From the NCBI RefSeq assembly GCF_031157275.1, contig NZ_JAVIFW010000011.1, forward strand, positions 236,456 to 300,455: a stretch of DNA of 64,000 nt, given 5' to 3'. The translations under genes and the position numbers were made by a program. Of this stretch, positions 63,963-64,000 are shown in pieces; position 1 is the first letter of the stretch; each line of letters begins with the position of its first letter. This stretch comes from Streptomyces sp. LHD-70 (lineage in GTDB: Bacteria > Actinomycetota > Actinomycetes > Streptomycetales > Streptomycetaceae). The notes beneath the pieces were generated by a model, which did no database searches, was not told the origin of the DNA, and saw nothing but the letters and a program-made list of their open reading frames with translations.

Positions 63963-64000
63963 CTGCCGCGGACGCCCCGTTGCCGGTGCGTCCGCGGCAG
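63963..64000 (+). terminator. terminator of sulfur operon
   Basis: CTGCCGCGGACGC (63963-63975) pairs perfectly with GCGTCCGCGGCAG (63988-64000). It lies 14 bp after the TauE stop; the window ends at the last paired base, so any U tract cannot be seen. Confidence 0.7.

Overview
This is high-GC actinobacterial DNA. The Shine-Dalgarno signals, the frequent GTG/TTG starts, the ISL3/Tn3-type element remnants and the protein families (PucR regulators, DUF4333 lipoprotein, helicase-associated domain, Streptomyces-type recombinase tails) point to Streptomyces or a close relative. The number of broken genes and insertion-element scars suggests an accessory region such as a chromosome arm or a large plasmid. 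I saw no rRNA, tRNA, CRISPR array or replication origin.

Layout. 0-6.7 kb: a partial hypothetical gene at the left edge, then a PucR regulator divergent from a ferredoxin reductase/fatty-acid desaturase pair, followed by a truncated second PucR gene and a LacI remnant. 6.9-10.9 kb: an alpha/beta hydrolase, a frameshifted unknown gene, a decayed ISL3 insertion sequence with both terminal repeats, and a DUF4333 lipoprotein. 11.1-14.8 kb: a five-gene minus-strand cassette that looks like a type VII (ESX/WXG100-like) substrate locus. 15.2-23.9 kb: a GntR-controlled uptake and catabolism locus (nitrilase, HpcH aldolase, Dpp-type ABC transporter, creatininase). 23.9-25.0 kb: a scar of recombinase, helicase and VOC fragments. 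25.0-31.1 kb: two divergent groups of sugar isomerase/epimerase and Gfo/Idh/MocA oxidoreductase genes plus an MFS carrier, with shared GGCAA operator-like boxes, then a broken sugar permease.

32.8-57.3 kb is the most coherent block. It holds four intact amidohydrolase-2 (decarboxylase-like) proteins and one decayed copy; a meta-cleavage set (MhpA-like monooxygenase, extradiol dioxygenase, C-C hydrolase) with a TetR regulator; AsnC/MFS and MarR/isochorismatase/MFS/SDR cassettes; and a MarR-controlled set of AAHS aromatic-acid transporter, thioesterase and acyl-CoA ligase. A 29/35-identical palindromic operator lies before the TetR/monooxygenase pair and before a distant amidohydrolase, tying loci 12 kb apart into one likely regulon. 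A matched MarR-type operator pair flanks the ligase/transporter set. Tn3 transposase and resolvase remnants, plus a 185-bp direct duplication bounding 4.84 kb, show that this block was assembled by recombination.

57.3-64 kb: a possible RelE-like toxin, a conserved hypothetical gene, a chimera of an ISL3 transposase start with a predicted nucleotidyltransferase, a broken serine recombinase, and a sulfur module (persulfide dioxygenase-rhodanese, rhodanese, TauE exporter) behind CsoR/CstR-type operators.
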